From assembly GCF_014851765.1 (NCBI RefSeq), contig NZ_JACVAI010000001.1:1178001-1242000 (forward strand): a stretch of 64,000 nt of DNA, written 5' to 3'. Source of the stretch: Pseudomonas sp. PDM04 (GTDB taxonomy: Bacteria; Pseudomonadota; Gammaproteobacteria; Pseudomonadales; Pseudomonadaceae). Below are positions 26,384-45,110 of this stretch, in pieces. A program made the translations under genes and the position numbers. Below the pieces are notes generated by a model. It searched no databases and was not told the DNA's origin. It saw nothing but the letters and a program-made list of their open reading frames with translations. The first letter of the stretch is position 1. Every line of letters starts with the position of its first letter.

Positions 26384-27091
26384 TCAGCGGCGATTGGCCC
26401 AACGCTGGCGCAACCACTCCAGGTCTTCGGGACGAGTGACCTTGAGGTTATCGGAACGGCCTTCGATCAGGCGCGGTGCCTGCCCTGCCCATTCCATGGC
26501 CGACGCCTCATCGGTGATCACCGCGTCTGCCACCAGACTGTCGGCCAAGGCCCGATGCAACGCGCCCAGACGAAACATCTGCGGCGTATACGCTTGCCAG
26601 ATCACACTGCGATCCACGGTTTCAACCACGCGACCCTGCTTGTCGACGCGCTTGAGCGTATCGCGAGCGGGAACCGCCAGCAGACCACCGACCGGATCTT
26701 CAGACAGTTCGAACAACAACTTGTCCAGGTCATCCCGGCTCAGATTGGGCCGCGCCGCATCGTGCACCAGCACCCAGTCCTCATCGTCGGCCCCCAGGGC
26801 ATGCAGATGCAGCAAGGCGTTGAGCACTGACCCGGAACGCTCGGCGCCGCCCTCGACGCGTTGAATGCGCGAATCGCCGGCACACGCCAGGTTGGGCCAG
26901 TAAGGATCGTCAACAGCAAGACTGACCACCAGCCCCTTGAGGGCAGGATGATCGAGAAAACAGCCGAGGCTGTGTTCGAGAATGGTGCGCCCGCCCAATT
27001 GCAGATATTGCTTGGGACGGTCTGCGGCCATACGGGCACCGACGCCCGCGGCAGGAATCACGGCCCAGAAGGCCGGCAACGCGGTGTTCAT
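26384..27091 (-). CDS. ispD: 2-C-methyl-D-erythritol 4-phosphate cytidylyltransferase
   Basis: A 235-residue enzyme that joins CTP to methylerythritol phosphate in isoprenoid synthesis. The nucleotide-binding N terminus AVIPAAGVGARMAADRPKQYLQLGG is complete, as are VHDAARPNLSRDDLDKL and the C-terminal ITDEASAMEWAGQAPRLIEG. It overlaps ftsB by four bases. In E. coli ispD and ispF are adjacent; here about 3 kb of formaldehyde genes lies between them. Confidence 0.97.
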   Translation of the reverse strand: MNTALPAFWAVIPAAGVGARMAADRPKQYLQLGGRTILEHSLGCFLDHPALKGLVVSLAVDDPYWPNLACAGDSRIQRVEGGAERSGSVLNALLHLHALGADDEDWVLVHDAARPNLSRDDLDKLLFELSEDPVGGLLAVPARDTLKRVDKQGRVVETVDRSVIWQAYTPQMFRLGALHRALADSLVADAVITDEASAMEWAGQAPRLIEGRSDNLKVTRPEDLEWLRQRWANRR

Positions 27092-27366
27092 TGGGCCAAC
27101 TGGTAAAGGGTTTCACCGTCCTTGACCATGCCCAGCTCATGGCGAGCCCGCTCTTCAACGGTCTCCATGCCCTTTTTCAACTCACTGACTTCGGCGTCCA
27201 TCACCCGATTGCGCTCCAGCAATCCTTCGTTCTCAGCGTGCTGATCCGCGATCTGCTGAGTCAGCTCGGCCACTTGCGCCAGGCTGCCATTACCCACCCA
27301 CAGGCGGTATTGCAGGCCAGCCAGCAGCAAAAGCAGGACGAGGAACAACCAATTGGGACTGCGCAT
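27088..27366 (-). CDS. ftsB: Cell division protein FtsB
   Basis: A 92-residue bitopic inner-membrane protein of the FtsQLB divisome complex. One N-terminal membrane segment (WLFLVLLLLLAGLQYRLW) is followed by a periplasmic coiled coil (AELTQQIADQHAENEGLLERN) and the conserved EERARHELGMVKDGE. Position between eno and ispD is conserved in gamma-proteobacteria. Confidence 0.97.
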   Translation of the reverse strand: MRSPNWLFLVLLLLLAGLQYRLWVGNGSLAQVAELTQQIADQHAENEGLLERNRVMDAEVSELKKGMETVEERARHELGMVKDGETLYQLAQ

Positions 27367-27425
27367 CGAATATCGGGTATCCAGTGAAAAAAGACAGCCA
27401 TGCCAAAACTGTGAACGGCTGATAG

Positions 27426-27454
27426 CACGAAGCCTGGAAGAACCAGGCTTGTGC
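27426..27454. other. Stem-loop between eno and ftsB
   Basis: An imperfect stem pairs GCACGAAGCCTGG with CCAGGCTTGTGC (one bulge) around AAGAA. No T run follows on the minus strand. It may protect the 3' end of eno mRNA; no function is shown. Confidence 0.45.
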
Positions 27455-27536
27455 TCTCAAGGCATCAGATTAGTGGTAAATCCATCGCTGTCGCGATTTT
27501 TCCGACACAATCCGCTGCTTTTTTATCAGCCAACGA

Positions 27537-28877
<1,341 letters not shown>

Positions 28878-28983
28878 TTATCGTCGGCAAGTGAGGTGCA
28901 GCGGGGCAGACTTGCGGACGATAAAGCCCAGGCCCGAGGGCCTGAGCGACAAATCGTGCGGTACTTTACCGGAGAAATGAGGA

Positions 28984-31487
<2,504 letters not shown>

Positions 31488-31740
31488 TTAAAGCGGTCCG
31501 AGCCGCCGGGGAAAGCGAAGGAAGGCCGAAGCCCCCGATCACCTGCATTAATCACAGTGCACCTTTCAAAAAAACCGCCGCGTTGGGACAGACCGTGAGA
31601 TGAAACTCCGGTTCGTTGCTCGCTACACATTTTTTGGAATCGCCCAGCAAAGACTGCTTGGTAATCGGCAACTCCTGCAATTCAGGCGAATCCACAGAAG
31701 TTGTATCAAGAAGGGAGCGTAGTCTACCGGAAAGCCCCTT

Positions 31741-33069
31741 TCAGCTCAAACCTTGATCTTCGCCAGGTGGCTGCCATTGCAAATGCCAGCCTTCCCGGAC
31801 ATTGCCATTCAAGCCTTGCAGGTTGGCCACCGCCAGCAACTGCTCGCCCTGATAGAGCAGCGGCAATCTGCCACGGATAAAACCCGGAACGCCCCGCTCG
31901 TTGAGCAGACGCTTGAGATCCCGATGCCCGCGCTCGGGCAGATGCAGGCGCTCGCCTCCCTCGCGATAGCGGATCTGCAGCGGTCCATCCGGGGCTTGCC
32001 CCGTGAGCGTCAGCACCCCGTTATCCGCCAGCGCCAGAGGCTTCGAGGGATCGGCCCAGTGCCCGACAGCGGACGGCGAGCGCAACCAGGCACCGGACAA
32101 CCACCAGACTCGCCCGGCAGACCGATGCAGCTCACCGTCGGCCAATCGCCAGACTGGCCGGGCATCGCCGGTGGCATCGCGCAGATCGATCCAACCTGAC
32201 CAATGGTCGCTGTCCGGCAACCGCGTCAACGGCGCGAGCCAGTGGCTCACGGCATTGCGCTGACGGGCGTCGGACAGCGACACCAGCCGAGACACGTCAA
32301 GCGACGGCACACCGAGCCAATCGAACCCGCTGACCGTGCGGACTGGCGCCAGGTCAATCTGTGCCAACTCATCCAGCAGCCCCTGGGCTTCGTTCAGGTG
32401 CATAGCGCTGCGGGCCATGCTCGCCACGGCTTGAGGCCAGCGTTCGAGCATGACGGGAAGCACCTGGTGGCGCAGGAAGTTACGGGAGAACTGCCGGTCC
32501 TGGTTGGAAGGGTCCTCGATCCAGCTCAGCTGATGTTCGAGCGCGTAGGCCTGCAACTCGGCACGTGTGACGTCGAGCAGCGGTCGCAGCAGATGCCCCA
32601 GGCCCAATGCGCGCTGCTGCGGCATCCCCGACAACCCCCTCACCCCCGCCCCCCGCAGCAGGCGGAACAACAGGGTTTCGGCCTGATCGTCACGGTGCTG
32701 GCCAGTTAGCAGCACCTCGTTGACCCGAATCGCCTCGATGAACGCGCCATAGCGCGCTTCACGGGCCGCACGCTCGAGACTGGCACCGGGCCGGACCTGC
32801 ACGCGCACCACTTGAAACGCCACCCCCAGCGCATCACAGACCGACTGGCAGTGCGCCGGCCACGCATCCGCTGCCGGCTGCAATCCATGGTGCACATGGA
32901 TGGCCTTCAGCGGCGGCAAGGACAGGGTTTGGCTCAGGCGGGCGAGCAGGTGCAGCAGGACAGTGGAGTCGAGGCCACCGGAGAAGGCGATGTGCCAGGC
33001 CACGGCGTTACGCCATGGGGCAAGATTTTGCAGAAGCCGGGTTGGCAGATCAGCTTTAGAAGGTTTCAT
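31741..33069 (-). CDS. tilS: tRNA(Ile)-lysidine synthase
   Basis: A 442-residue enzyme that modifies the CAU anticodon of a tRNA-Ile to read AUA. The PP-loop is WHIAFSGGLDSTVLLHLLARL (SGGxDS, about residue 29). HVHHGLQPAADAW and GQHRDDQAETLLFRLLRGAG are further family motifs, and a C-terminal tRNA-binding region follows. The open frame continues upstream into REP sequence; the ATG at 33069 (MKPSKADLP) is the likely start. Confidence 0.95.
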   Translation of the reverse strand: MKPSKADLPTRLLQNLAPWRNAVAWHIAFSGGLDSTVLLHLLARLSQTLSLPPLKAIHVHHGLQPAADAWPAHCQSVCDALGVAFQVVRVQVRPGASLERAAREARYGAFIEAIRVNEVLLTGQHRDDQAETLLFRLLRGAGVRGLSGMPQQRALGLGHLLRPLLDVTRAELQAYALEHQLSWIEDPSNQDRQFSRNFLRHQVLPVMLERWPQAVASMARSAMHLNEAQGLLDELAQIDLAPVRTVSGFDWLGVPSLDVSRLVSLSDARQRNAVSHWLAPLTRLPDSDHWSGWIDLRDATGDARPVWRLADGELHRSAGRVWWLSGAWLRSPSAVGHWADPSKPLALADNGVLTLTGQAPDGPLQIRYREGGERLHLPERGHRDLKRLLNERGVPGFIRGRLPLLYQGEQLLAVANLQGLNGNVREGWHLQWQPPGEDQGLS

Positions 33070-33100
33070 CGCGTTGCTCGCATCCCCTGGAACCTCATAT

Positions 33101-33188
33101 GGGAGCGAGCCTGCTCGCGAAGACGGCTTAACCTTCAACGAACAGGCTGAGTGTTACACCGCTTTCGCGAGCAAGCCCGCTCCCAAAG
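33101..33188. repeat. REPIN between tilS and accA
   Basis: GGGAGCGAGCCTGCTCGCGAAGA and TTTCGCGAGCAAGCCCGCTCCC, an inverted pair about 45 bases apart. Confidence 0.9.
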
Positions 33189-33207
33189 GGGCGAAGCCGG
33201 GGTCGGA

Positions 33208-34155
33208 TTACAGACCGTAGCTCATCAGACGCTCGTAACGACGCGTCAGCAGCGCTTCGTTATCGAACTTCTTCAGCATCGCCAATTGCGAGGTCAGTTC
33301 GGCACGGATCAGGGCAGCAGCGGCGGCAGGATCGCGGTGAGCGCCGCCCAGTGGCTCGCCAATGACCTTGTCAACGATACCCAGGCCTTTGAGGCGCTCG
33401 GCGGTGATGCCCATGGCTTCGGCGGCATCCGGTGCTTTTTCCGCGGTCTTCCACAGAATCGAAGCACAACCTTCCGGCGAAATCACCGCATAGGTCGAGT
33501 ACTGCAACATGTTCAACTGGTCGCAGACACCGATGGCCAGCGCACCACCGGAACCACCCTCACCGATCACGGTGGCAATGATTGGGGTTTTCAGACGGGC
33601 CATGACGCGCAGGTTCCAGGCAATCGCTTCGCTCTGGTTGCGCTCTTCAGCGTCGATCCCGGGATAAGCGCCCGGGGTGTCGATGAAGGTCAGGATCGGC
33701 ATTTTGAAACGTTCGGCCATTTCCATCAGGCGGCACGCCTTGCGGTAGCCTTCCGGACGCGGCATGCCGAAGTTGCGGCGCACCTTCTCGCGCACTTCAC
33801 GGCCTTTCTGGTGGCCGATGATCATCACCGGCTGGTCATCCAGACGGGCTACGCCGCCGACGATGGCGGCGTCGTCGGAGAAGTGACGGTCGCCGTGCAG
33901 CTCATCGAACTCGGTGAAGATGTGTTCGATGTAGTCCAGGGTGTATGGACGCTTCGGATGACGCGCCAGACGCGCGATCTGCCAGCTGGTCAGCTTGCCG
34001 AAGATGTCTTCGGTCAAGGTTTTGCTCTTGTCCTGCAGGCGGGAGATCTCATCGCCGATATTCAGCGAATTGTCGTTACCGACCAAGCGCAACTCTTCGA
34101 TCTTGGCTTGCAGGTCGGCGATCGGCTGTTCGAAATCTAGAAAATTCGGGTTCAT
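33208..34155 (-). CDS. accA: Acetyl-CoA carboxylase carboxyltransferase subunit alpha
   Basis: A 315-residue subunit that transfers carboxyl from biotin to acetyl-CoA in fatty acid synthesis. Start [21 protein letters not shown] is the family start; the frame extends to a GTG at 34182 that is less likely. Core motifs are [44 protein letters not shown], and [15 protein letters not shown]. It lies between dnaE and tilS as in other Pseudomonas. Confidence 0.98.
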   Translation of the reverse strand: MNPNFLDFEQPIADLQAKIEELRLVGNDNSLNIGDEISRLQDKSKTLTEDIFGKLTSWQIARLARHPKRPYTLDYIEHIFTEFDELHGDRHFSDDAAIVGGVARLDDQPVMIIGHQKGREVREKVRRNFGMPRPEGYRKACRLMEMAERFKMPILTFIDTPGAYPGIDAEERNQSEAIAWNLRVMARLKTPIIATVIGEGGSGGALAIGVCDQLNMLQYSTYAVISPEGCASILWKTAEKAPDAAEAMGITAERLKGLGIVDKVIGEPLGGAHRDPAAAAALIRAELTSQLAMLKKFDNEALLTRRYERLMSYGL

Positions 34156-34294
34156 AGGCGTCCGTCTTGGGTCGACCACCAAGAGAGCTTGGGCCGGCCG
34201 GTTGTCTATTCGCGCCCTACCTTAAGGGAGAGGCGCGTTCAGGTCGAGATTAAAAATTCAGGTCAAGGTCAGGGCAAACTGATGGCACTGGCCG

Positions 34295-37816
<3,522 letters not shown>

Positions 37817-37961
37817 AGTGATCCTGTCTGTAAACGAAAAACAACAAGGCGCGGATTGTACCGTAATGAGGTTGGCCAGAGGTGGTGGGTTGGATTGGCA
37901 ATGGGATGGGGTGAATATCCGTTACCGCAGCAACGGATAATCACGCCAAACGCAAACGCAA

Positions 37962-38603
37962 CTAAACCTCAACCAGGCCCACGCGCGCTTCATACGCCAT
38001 CCGCACCGGCGCAAACGAGCGACGGTGAATCGGCGTAGGCCCCAGGCGGGCCAGCGCTTCCAGATGAACGGGGGTCGGGTAGCCCTTGTGGCCACCGATG
38101 CCGTACCCGGGGTATATCAGCTCGAACGCCGCCATTTCACGGTCGCGGCTGACCTTGGCCAGGATCGACGCTGCCGCAATAGCGGGCACCTTGGCATCTC
38201 CCTGCACCACCGCTTCGGCGCGCATGGGCAGTCTGGGGCAGCGGTTGCCGTCGATCATCGCCAGTTTTGGCTGAATATGCAGGCCTTCGACCGCGCGCTG
38301 CATGGCCAGCATGGTGGCGTGGAGGATGTTCAACTCGTCGATCTCTTCGACCTCGGCGCGGGCAATGCACCAGCTCAAGGCCTTCTCGCAGATCTCGTCG
38401 AAGAGTTTTTCGCGGCGCGCTTCGGTGAGTTTCTTCGAATCGTTCAGGCCCAGGATCGGGCGATTCGGATCAAGAATCACCGCTGCCGTGACCACGGCAC
38501 CGCAGAGCGGGCCGCGACCGACTTCGTCGACACCGGCCACCAGGTCTTCGACTTCAGCGACCAGGGTGAAATCCAGGCCCATTTGCATGCTTGTCTTGCT
38601 CAT
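37962..38603 (-). CDS. rnhB: Ribonuclease HII
   Basis: A 213-residue enzyme removing ribonucleotides from DNA-RNA hybrids. The metal-binding DEVGRG is in [21 protein letters not shown], with further acidic residues in [10 protein letters not shown] and [11 protein letters not shown]. The C-terminal part [30 protein letters not shown] is typical. It overlaps lpxB by four bases. Confidence 0.98.
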   Translation of the reverse strand: MSKTSMQMGLDFTLVAEVEDLVAGVDEVGRGPLCGAVVTAAVILDPNRPILGLNDSKKLTEARREKLFDEICEKALSWCIARAEVEEIDELNILHATMLAMQRAVEGLHIQPKLAMIDGNRCPRLPMRAEAVVQGDAKVPAIAAASILAKVSRDREMAAFELIYPGYGIGGHKGYPTPVHLEALARLGPTPIHRRSFAPVRMAYEARVGLVEV

Positions 38604-39730
38604 TGTCCCTGACCGATCAGCTTCAGCACTGCATCCGCAGCCTGGTTGGAGGCATCCAGACGCAACGTCCGGTGAATCTGGTCAAAACCGCGTGTCTGTT
38701 CTTCGCCACCTTCGATCAGCGGCGACAGCGTCTGGGCCAGCGCTTCGACCGTCGCATCGTCCTGCAGCAACTCCGGCACCAGCAGGCGCTGGGCCAGCAG
38801 GTTCGGCAACGAGACGTAGGGGCTCTTGACCATACGTTTGAGAATCCAGAACGTGAGGGGCGCCAGACGATAGGCGACGACCATCGGACGTTTGTACAAC
38901 AACGCTTCCAGGGTAGCCGTTCCGGAGGCTATCAGCACCGCGTCGCAGGCCGCCAGTGCCAGATGGGACTTGCCGTCGAGCAGGGTCAGGGGCAAATCGC
39001 GGCCGACCAGCAACTCTTCAAGCTGTCGGCGACGCTCCGGACTGGCACACGGCATCACGAACCGTACGCCCGGACGCATGGCGCGCAGGCGCTGGGCGGT
39101 GTCGAGGAACAAGGCGCCCAGACGCCCCACTTCACCGCCGCGACTGCCCGGCATCAGCGCAACCAAGGGGCCATCAGGCAAACCCAGTTCGGCCCGTGCT
39201 GCGGCGCGATCGGCTTCCAGCGGGATCGCATCGGCCAGTGAATGCCCGACAAACCGCACCGGCACGCCCTTCTCTTCATAGAACTTCGCTTCGAAGGGGA
39301 ACAGCGTCAGCATCAGGTCGCAGCCTTCGCGAATCTTCAGCACCCGCTTCTGTCGCCACGCCCACACCGACGGGCTGACGTAATGCACGGTCTTGATCCC
39401 GGCCTGGCGCAGCTTGAGTTCGATATTGAGGTTGAAGTCCGGCGCATCGATCCCGATGAACACATCAGGCTTGGCGGCGATCAGGTCGGCGATCAGTTGC
39501 TTGCGGCGCTTGAGCAGCTCGCGCAGCCGGCCGAGCACTTCGACCAGGCCCATGACCGACAGGCGCTCCATCGGAAAGTACGAAGCCAGGCCTTCGGCCT
39601 GCATCAGCGGACCGCCGACACCGATGAACTCGACCGCCGGGTGTTGGGCCTTGAGCGCACGCATGAGACCGGCGCCCAGAATGTCGCCGGAAGCCTCACC
39701 GGCCACCAGCGCAATACGCAGATTAGCCAT
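38600..39730 (-). CDS. lpxB: Lipid-A-disaccharide synthase
   Basis: A 376-residue membrane-associated glycosyltransferase joining UDP-diacylglucosamine and lipid X. Family parts are [23 protein letters not shown] at the start, [37 protein letters not shown], and [21 protein letters not shown]. It starts two bases after lpxA ends. Confidence 0.98.
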   Translation of the reverse strand: MANLRIALVAGEASGDILGAGLMRALKAQHPAVEFIGVGGPLMQAEGLASYFPMERLSVMGLVEVLGRLRELLKRRKQLIADLIAAKPDVFIGIDAPDFNLNIELKLRQAGIKTVHYVSPSVWAWRQKRVLKIREGCDLMLTLFPFEAKFYEEKGVPVRFVGHSLADAIPLEADRAAARAELGLPDGPLVALMPGSRGGEVGRLGALFLDTAQRLRAMRPGVRFVMPCASPERRRQLEELLVGRDLPLTLLDGKSHLALAACDAVLIASGTATLEALLYKRPMVVAYRLAPLTFWILKRMVKSPYVSLPNLLAQRLLVPELLQDDATVEALAQTLSPLIEGGEEQTRGFDQIHRTLRLDASNQAADAVLKLIGQGQ

Positions 39731-39732
39731 GG

Positions 39733-40509
39733 TTAACGGGTGATGCCGCGAGTCGAAGACTGGATCGAATCGCGGAACACGGCGACTTCGGGAAACTGCG
39801 TCGAAGGCTCGGCCAGTTCGGCAAGCGCCTGCTCAACCGTCAGGCCCTGGCGGTACACCACCTTGTAGGCGCGACGCAGGGCATGAATGGCGTCTTCGCT
39901 GAAACCACGACGGCGCATGCCTTCGAAGTTCATGCTGCGCGCTTCAGCCGGGTTACCGAACACCGTGACGTACGCTGGAACGTCCTTGCCGATGGCGGTG
40001 CCCATGCCGGAAAAGCTGTGGGCGCCGATATGGCAATACTGGTGAACCAGGGTGAAGCCGGACAGGATCGCCCAGTCTTCGACGTGCACATGGCCGGCCA
40101 GCGCGGTGTTGTTGACCAGGATGCAGTGATTGCCGATGACGCTGTCGTGGCCGATGTGGGCATAGGCCATGATCAGGTTGTGATCGCCCAGGGTGGTTTC
40201 CGAACGGTCCTGGACGGTCCCGCGGTGAATCGTCACGCCTTCGCGAATGACATTGTGGTCACCGATCACCAGGCGGGTTTCCTCGCCCTTGTATTTCAGA
40301 TCGGGTGTGTCTTCACCCACCGACGAAAACTGGTAGATGCGATTGTGCTTACCGATTCGGGTTGGGCCCTTGAGAATTACATGCGGCCCGATCACTGTCC
40401 CCTCGCCGATTTCCACACCTGCGCCGATGATCGACCAAGGGCCAACCTCGACGCCGTCGGCCAGGACGGCCGTCGGATCGATGATTGCACGAGGGTCAAT
40501 CAAACTCAT
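39733..40509 (-). CDS. lpxA: UDP-N-acetylglucosamine acyltransferase
   Basis: A 258-residue left-handed beta-helix enzyme, first step of lipid A synthesis. Hexapeptide repeats start at [21 protein letters not shown]. The catalytic His region is [23 protein letters not shown], and GLRRRGFS-type sequence ([20 protein letters not shown]) marks the C-terminal helices. It overlaps fabZ by four bases. Confidence 0.98.
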   Translation of the reverse strand: MSLIDPRAIIDPTAVLADGVEVGPWSIIGAGVEIGEGTVIGPHVILKGPTRIGKHNRIYQFSSVGEDTPDLKYKGEETRLVIGDHNVIREGVTIHRGTVQDRSETTLGDHNLIMAYAHIGHDSVIGNHCILVNNTALAGHVHVEDWAILSGFTLVHQYCHIGAHSFSGMGTAIGKDVPAYVTVFGNPAEARSMNFEGMRRRGFSEDAIHALRRAYKVVYRQGLTVEQALAELAEPSTQFPEVAVFRDSIQSSTRGITR

Positions 40510-40946
40510 AGCTTGCGTTCCGCGCAGATGATTTCAGCGGAGCAGACCGGCTTGCCATCGACCGAAGCCTGGCATTCGAACTTCCAGATCTGGCGCTTGC
40601 AGCTGATGAACTTGGCTTCGAGGATCAACTGATCACCCGGCAACACAGGCTGGCGGAAACGCAGTTTGTCGGAGCCAACGAAGTAGTAGAGGGTGCCATC
40701 GGCCGGTTTCACGTCGAGCATCTTGAAACCCAGGATCCCGGCCGCCTGCGCCATCGCCTCGATGATCAGCACGCCCGGCATGATTGGATGCGCCGGGAAA
40801 TGGCCATTGAAGAATGGTTCGTTGATGCTGACATTCTTGTAGGCGCGAATGCGCTTCTCTTCCACATCCAGATCCACGACCCGGTCCACCAGCAGGAACG
40901 GGTAACGGTGAGGCAGGTATTCGCGAATCTCGTTGATGTCCATCAT
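40506..40946 (-). CDS. fabZ: 3-hydroxyacyl-ACP dehydratase FabZ
   Basis: A 146-residue hot-dog-fold dehydratase of fatty acid elongation. Start [23 protein letters not shown] is the family start; the frame extends upstream without support. The catalytic His and Glu lie in [26 protein letters not shown]. The lpxD-fabZ-lpxA-lpxB cluster joins fatty acid and lipid A synthesis. Confidence 0.98.
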   Translation of the reverse strand: MMDINEIREYLPHRYPFLLVDRVVDLDVEEKRIRAYKNVSINEPFFNGHFPAHPIMPGVLIIEAMAQAAGILGFKMLDVKPADGTLYYFVGSDKLRFRQPVLPGDQLILEAKFISCKRQIWKFECQASVDGKPVCSAEIICAERKL

Positions 40947-41054
40947 ATCGGGGGGAAGCCTATGTAAAGATTGGGAACGCGCGATCGACGCGCATTCCTC
41001 TAGCAAATCAAGGAGGCAGTCTAGCGGCCGGACACACTTGATGTGGAAAGGGTA

Positions 41055-42110
41055 TCAGCCATCTGATGAAGCATTACCGTCAGGGGTCACGTCCCCTGTA
41101 CGCTTTTCCAGTTGTCGCAGCCGGCGCGCGATGTCATCGAGCTGACGGATACGTGCCGCGCTTTTGCGCCATTCGGCAGCCGGTTGCATGGCCGTACCGG
41201 AAGAATAGGAGCCCGGCTCGGTAATCGAGTGAGTCACCATGGTCATCCCGGTGATGAAAACCTTGTCGCAAATTTCGATATGCCCAACCAGGCCTACACC
41301 GCCGGCGAGCATGCAATGCTTGCCGATCTTGGTGCTGCCCGAAATACCCACGCACGCCGCCATGGCGGTGTGATCGCCGATCTGCACGTTGTGGGCAATC
41401 TGAATCTGATTGTCGAGCTTGACGCCATTACCGATGAGCGTATCGGCCAGCGCGCCGCGGTCGATGGCGGTATTCACGCCAATCTCCACATCGTCGCCCA
41501 CCAGAACGCCACCAATCTGGGCGATTTTCTGCCAGATGCCCTTTTCGTTGGCAAAACCGAAACCTTCGCCCCCCAGCACCGCGCCCGACTGGATCACCAC
41601 GCGTTTGCCGATGCGTACGTCATGATAAAGGGTGACTTTCGGGGCCAGCCAGCCGCCCTCGCCCACTTCGCTGCGCGCACCGATGAAGCAATGCGCGCCG
41701 ATGCTCACGCCGGCACCGATGCGCGCTGCGCTTTCGATGACGGCGAATGCACCAATGCTTGCCGTCGGATCGACCACCGCATCCGCCGCCACGACCGCTG
41801 TCGGGTGAATACCGGCAACCGCCTTGGGCTTGGGATCGAACAGATGGGAAATACGGGCATAAGCCAGGTAAGGGTCGGGCACGACCAGCGCATCACCGGC
41901 AAAACCTTCTGCATCAGCGGGCTTCAGCAACAGCGCTGCGGCCCGGCTGCCAGCCAGGTATTTACGGTATTGGGGATTTGCCAGAAAGCTCAACTGAGCT
42001 GGGCCAGCCTCTTGCAAAGTGGCTAGCCCAGTAATTTCCTTCTCTGCGTCGCCACGCAGGGTGGCGCCGAGGAACTCGGCCAACTGGCCGAGTTTTATGG
42101 TCGCTGTCAT
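41055..42110 (-). CDS. lpxD: UDP-3-O-(3-hydroxyacyl)glucosamine N-acyltransferase
   Basis: A 351-residue trimeric acyltransferase adding the second acyl chain to the lipid A precursor. The N-terminal uridine-binding domain ([30 protein letters not shown]) precedes a beta-helix of hexapeptides with the catalytic His in [20 protein letters not shown]. Two bases separate it from skp. Confidence 0.98.
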   Translation of the reverse strand: MTATIKLGQLAEFLGATLRGDAEKEITGLATLQEAGPAQLSFLANPQYRKYLAGSRAAALLLKPADAEGFAGDALVVPDPYLAYARISHLFDPKPKAVAGIHPTAVVAADAVVDPTASIGAFAVIESAARIGAGVSIGAHCFIGARSEVGEGGWLAPKVTLYHDVRIGKRVVIQSGAVLGGEGFGFANEKGIWQKIAQIGGVLVGDDVEIGVNTAIDRGALADTLIGNGVKLDNQIQIAHNVQIGDHTAMAACVGISGSTKIGKHCMLAGGVGLVGHIEICDKVFITGMTMVTHSITEPGSYSSGTAMQPAAEWRKSAARIRQLDDIARRLRQLEKRTGDVTPDGNASSDG

Positions 42111-42112
42111 GA

Positions 42113-42616
42113 TTACTTCAGCTGATTCATGCGCTCGATAACCTGGCGAGTGATGTCATATTGAGGTTTGACATCGATCACTGCGCCACGCTCGAAGACC
42201 AGGTCATAAGCACCTTTCTTGATCACCTCTTCCACAGCGCTGTCCAGTTTCGGCTTGAGCTGCTTCAGCATTTCACGGTCAGCAACGGCTTTGGCTTCGT
42301 TCAGTTCCTTGGACTGGAACTGGAAGTCGCGTGCTTTCTGCTTGAACTCGAGTTCCAGGCGCTCACGCTCGCCCTGCTGCATCTTGTCACCGCCCGCCAT
42401 CAGGCGGTCCTGGATGCCCTTGGCGCTGCTTTCCAGCGTCTTGAGCTTGGTCAGTTGCGGACCAAACTTCTTCTCGGCATCCACGGCATATTTCTTGGCC
42501 GCATCGGATTCCAGCAGCGCCATCTGATAGTTCAGAACAGCGATTTTCATGTCGGCAAAAGCCGGACCTGCTACCAGTACGGAAGCCAGTAGAACCAGTT
42601 GAGTCAACTTACGCAC
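42113..42616 (-). CDS. skp: Periplasmic chaperone Skp (OmpH family)
   Basis: A 167-residue trimeric chaperone that carries outer-membrane proteins across the periplasm. A GTG start at 42616 with GGAG upstream gives a signal peptide ending ...VAGPAFA-D (about residue 21). [21 protein letters not shown] follows, then a long helical, charged tentacle region. It lies between bamA and lpxD, as usual. Confidence 0.95.
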   Translation of the reverse strand: MRKLTQLVLLASVLVAGPAFADMKIAVLNYQMALLESDAAKKYAVDAEKKFGPQLTKLKTLESSAKGIQDRLMAGGDKMQQGERERLELEFKQKARDFQFQSKELNEAKAVADREMLKQLKPKLDSAVEEVIKKGAYDLVFERGAVIDVKPQYDITRQVIERMNQLK

Positions 42617-42660
42617 GATGCACTCCTACAAATCCGTTGTCGTTATCTAGGGTCAGACGC

Positions 42661-45036
42661 TTAGAACGTCTGGCCGAGGGAGAATTGGAACACTTGAGTT
42701 TCAGCTTCATCCGGTTTCTTGATCGGCATGGCCAACGCAAAACTCAATGGACCCAGTGCAGTGACCCAGGTCACCCCCACACCGACAGAGCTGGCCATGT
42801 TGCTCAAGCTGATGTCGTTGCACTTGGTATTGGACGACGTACCGTTGGCATTGGTGGTGTCCTTGCACTGCGAGTCGAAAACGTTACCCACGTCCCAGAA
42901 TACCGAGGTACGCAGGGAACGTTGATCCTTGACGAACGGCAGAGGGAACAGCACCTCCACACCGCCCTGGATCAGGACGTTACCACCGAACGGCAGCGGA
43001 TCCTGGTCCGGGTCAAGCGCCGTGCCCGGGTTGTTGCCCCGGCTCGGCGTACTGCGAGGACCCAGGGTGCTGTCCTTGAAGCCACGAACCGAGTTGAAAC
43101 CACCAGCATAGTAGTTTTCATAGAACGGCAAGCCATCGGTCGAACCGTAACCGTCGCCATAACCCAGTTCGGTGTGCAGGCGCATGGTGTAGTTTTCGGT
43201 CAGCGGCTGGAACAGCTGGCCGCGGTAGTCGAGTTTGAAGAACGACAGGTCGCTGCCAGGCGTCGTGCTTTCCAGCACCAGGCTTTGGGAGTGACCACGG
43301 GTCGCCAGCACACCTTTGTTCAGGGTCGATTCGGACCAGCCGGCCGACGCCTTGAAGTTCAGGTAGTTGTCGCCTTCCTTGTTAACGAAATCGAAAATCT
43401 CGTCAACGGTGTACAGGCCGGTCTTGATCTTGTCCTGTTGCACGGTCAGGCCGAAGGTCAGGCGCGACGTTTCGCTGATCGGGTAACCCACGCTTGCGCC
43501 TGCACCCAGGCTGTCAACCGCATAGCTGGCCACGTCGACGTCGAGGTCTTTGTAGTCAGTGGTGCGATAGAACGCGTTGTAGCCCAGGCTGACGCCGTCT
43601 GCAGTCCAGTAGGGGTCGACATAACCGAAGTTATAGCGGCTCTGGTATTCACTGCGGGTCAAGCCGATGCTGACCTTGTTACCCGTACCCAGGAAGTTGT
43701 TCTGGGTGATCGAACCACCGAGGATCAGACCGGCGCTCTGGGCAAAACCCACGCTGGCAGTGATCGAACCGGAAGCCTGCTCTTCAACGCTGTAGTTCAC
43801 ATCGACCTGGTCATCGACACCTGGAACAGCCGGCGTCTCGACGTTGACTTCCTTGAAGAAGCCCAGGCGTTCAAGACGGGTCTTGGACTGGTCGATCAGG
43901 TAGGTCGAAGCCCAGCCACCTTCCATCTGGCGCATTTCACGACGCAGCACTTCGTCTTCGGACTTGGTGTTGCCACGGAAGTTGATGCGGTTGACGTAGG
44001 CGCGCTTGCCCGGATCGACGGCGAAGGTGATGTCGACGGTGTGATCGTCATCGTGAGGCTGAGGCACGCCGTTGACGTTGGCGAAGGTGTAGCCCTCGTT
44101 ACCCAGGCGGCGGGTGATCAGCTCGGACGTGGTGGTCATCAGCTTGCGCGAGAACACCTGGCCTTTCTGCACCAGCAACAACGACTTGACCTGGTCCTCA
44201 GGCACCTTCAGGTCACCGCTCAGCTTGACGTCGCGAACGGTGTATTTCTCGCCTTCGGTGACGTTGACAGTGATGTAGACGTGCTTCTTGTCCGGGGTGA
44301 TGGACACCTGGGTCGAGGCGATATCCATGTTGATATAGCCGCGGTCCAGGTAATAGGAACGCAGGCGTTCCAGGTCACCGGAGAGTTTTTCACGGGCGTA
44401 CTTGTCATCGTTCTTGAAGAACGACAGCCAGTTGGTGGTCTTGAGCTCGAACAGGTCGATCAGGTCTTCATCGGGGAAGACGGTATTACCCACCACGTTG
44501 ATGTGCTGGATAGCGGCCACGGTACCTTCGTTGATGTTGACCTTGAGGCCGACACGGTTACGCGGCTGCGGCACCACTTCGGTGTCGACGGTCGCCGAAT
44601 AGCGGCCCTGGGCGACATATTGACGCTGCAGCTCGTTGCGCACGCCTTCAAGGGTGGCGCGCTGGAAGATCTCGCCTTCGGCCAGGCCGGATTGCTTCAG
44701 GCCTTTCATCAGGTCTTCAGTGGAAATCGCCTTGTTGCCTTCGATTTCGATACTGGCGACCGACGGGCGCTCGACGACCGTGATGACCAGGACGTTGCCA
44801 TCGCGACCCAGCTGGATATCTTGAAAGAACCCGGTTTTGAACAGCGCACGAGTGGATTCCACCAGGCGACGATCATCCGCCTGTTCACCGACGTTCAGCG
44901 GCAACGCACCAAAGACGCTACCCGCGGAGACCCGCTGGAGGCCATTGACGCGAATATCAGAGATGGTGAAGGACTCGGCGTGAACTTCGGCGATCATCAA
45001 TACGGAGAGAACCGCAGTTAGCAGCAGACGTTTCAT
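42661..45036 (-). CDS. bamA: Outer membrane protein assembly factor BamA
   Basis: A 791-residue core subunit of the BAM complex. A signal peptide (MKRLLLTAVLSVLMIAEVHA) precedes five POTRA domains (about 22-420; the first is FTISDIRVNGLQRVSAGSVF). A 16-strand barrel follows and ends in the outer-membrane signal Phe (FSLGQTF). The barrel has the conserved GGFNSVRGFKDSTLGPR loop. AAGGAC precedes the ATG at 45036. Confidence 0.98.
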   Translation of the reverse strand: MKRLLLTAVLSVLMIAEVHAESFTISDIRVNGLQRVSAGSVFGALPLNVGEQADDRRLVESTRALFKTGFFQDIQLGRDGNVLVITVVERPSVASIEIEGNKAISTEDLMKGLKQSGLAEGEIFQRATLEGVRNELQRQYVAQGRYSATVDTEVVPQPRNRVGLKVNINEGTVAAIQHINVVGNTVFPDEDLIDLFELKTTNWLSFFKNDDKYAREKLSGDLERLRSYYLDRGYINMDIASTQVSITPDKKHVYITVNVTEGEKYTVRDVKLSGDLKVPEDQVKSLLLVQKGQVFSRKLMTTTSELITRRLGNEGYTFANVNGVPQPHDDDHTVDITFAVDPGKRAYVNRINFRGNTKSEDEVLRREMRQMEGGWASTYLIDQSKTRLERLGFFKEVNVETPAVPGVDDQVDVNYSVEEQASGSITASVGFAQSAGLILGGSITQNNFLGTGNKVSIGLTRSEYQSRYNFGYVDPYWTADGVSLGYNAFYRTTDYKDLDVDVASYAVDSLGAGASVGYPISETSRLTFGLTVQQDKIKTGLYTVDEIFDFVNKEGDNYLNFKASAGWSESTLNKGVLATRGHSQSLVLESTTPGSDLSFFKLDYRGQLFQPLTENYTMRLHTELGYGDGYGSTDGLPFYENYYAGGFNSVRGFKDSTLGPRSTPSRGNNPGTALDPDQDPLPFGGNVLIQGGVEVLFPLPFVKDQRSLRTSVFWDVGNVFDSQCKDTTNANGTSSNTKCNDISLSNMASSVGVGVTWVTALGPLSFALAMPIKKPDEAETQVFQFSLGQTF

Positions 45037-45110
45037 GAAGTCCTTTCTTATTCCAACTGGCAATAAACAAACTGCCGCAAAATGCGGCAGATTCGCAATT
45101 CAGCGAAGTG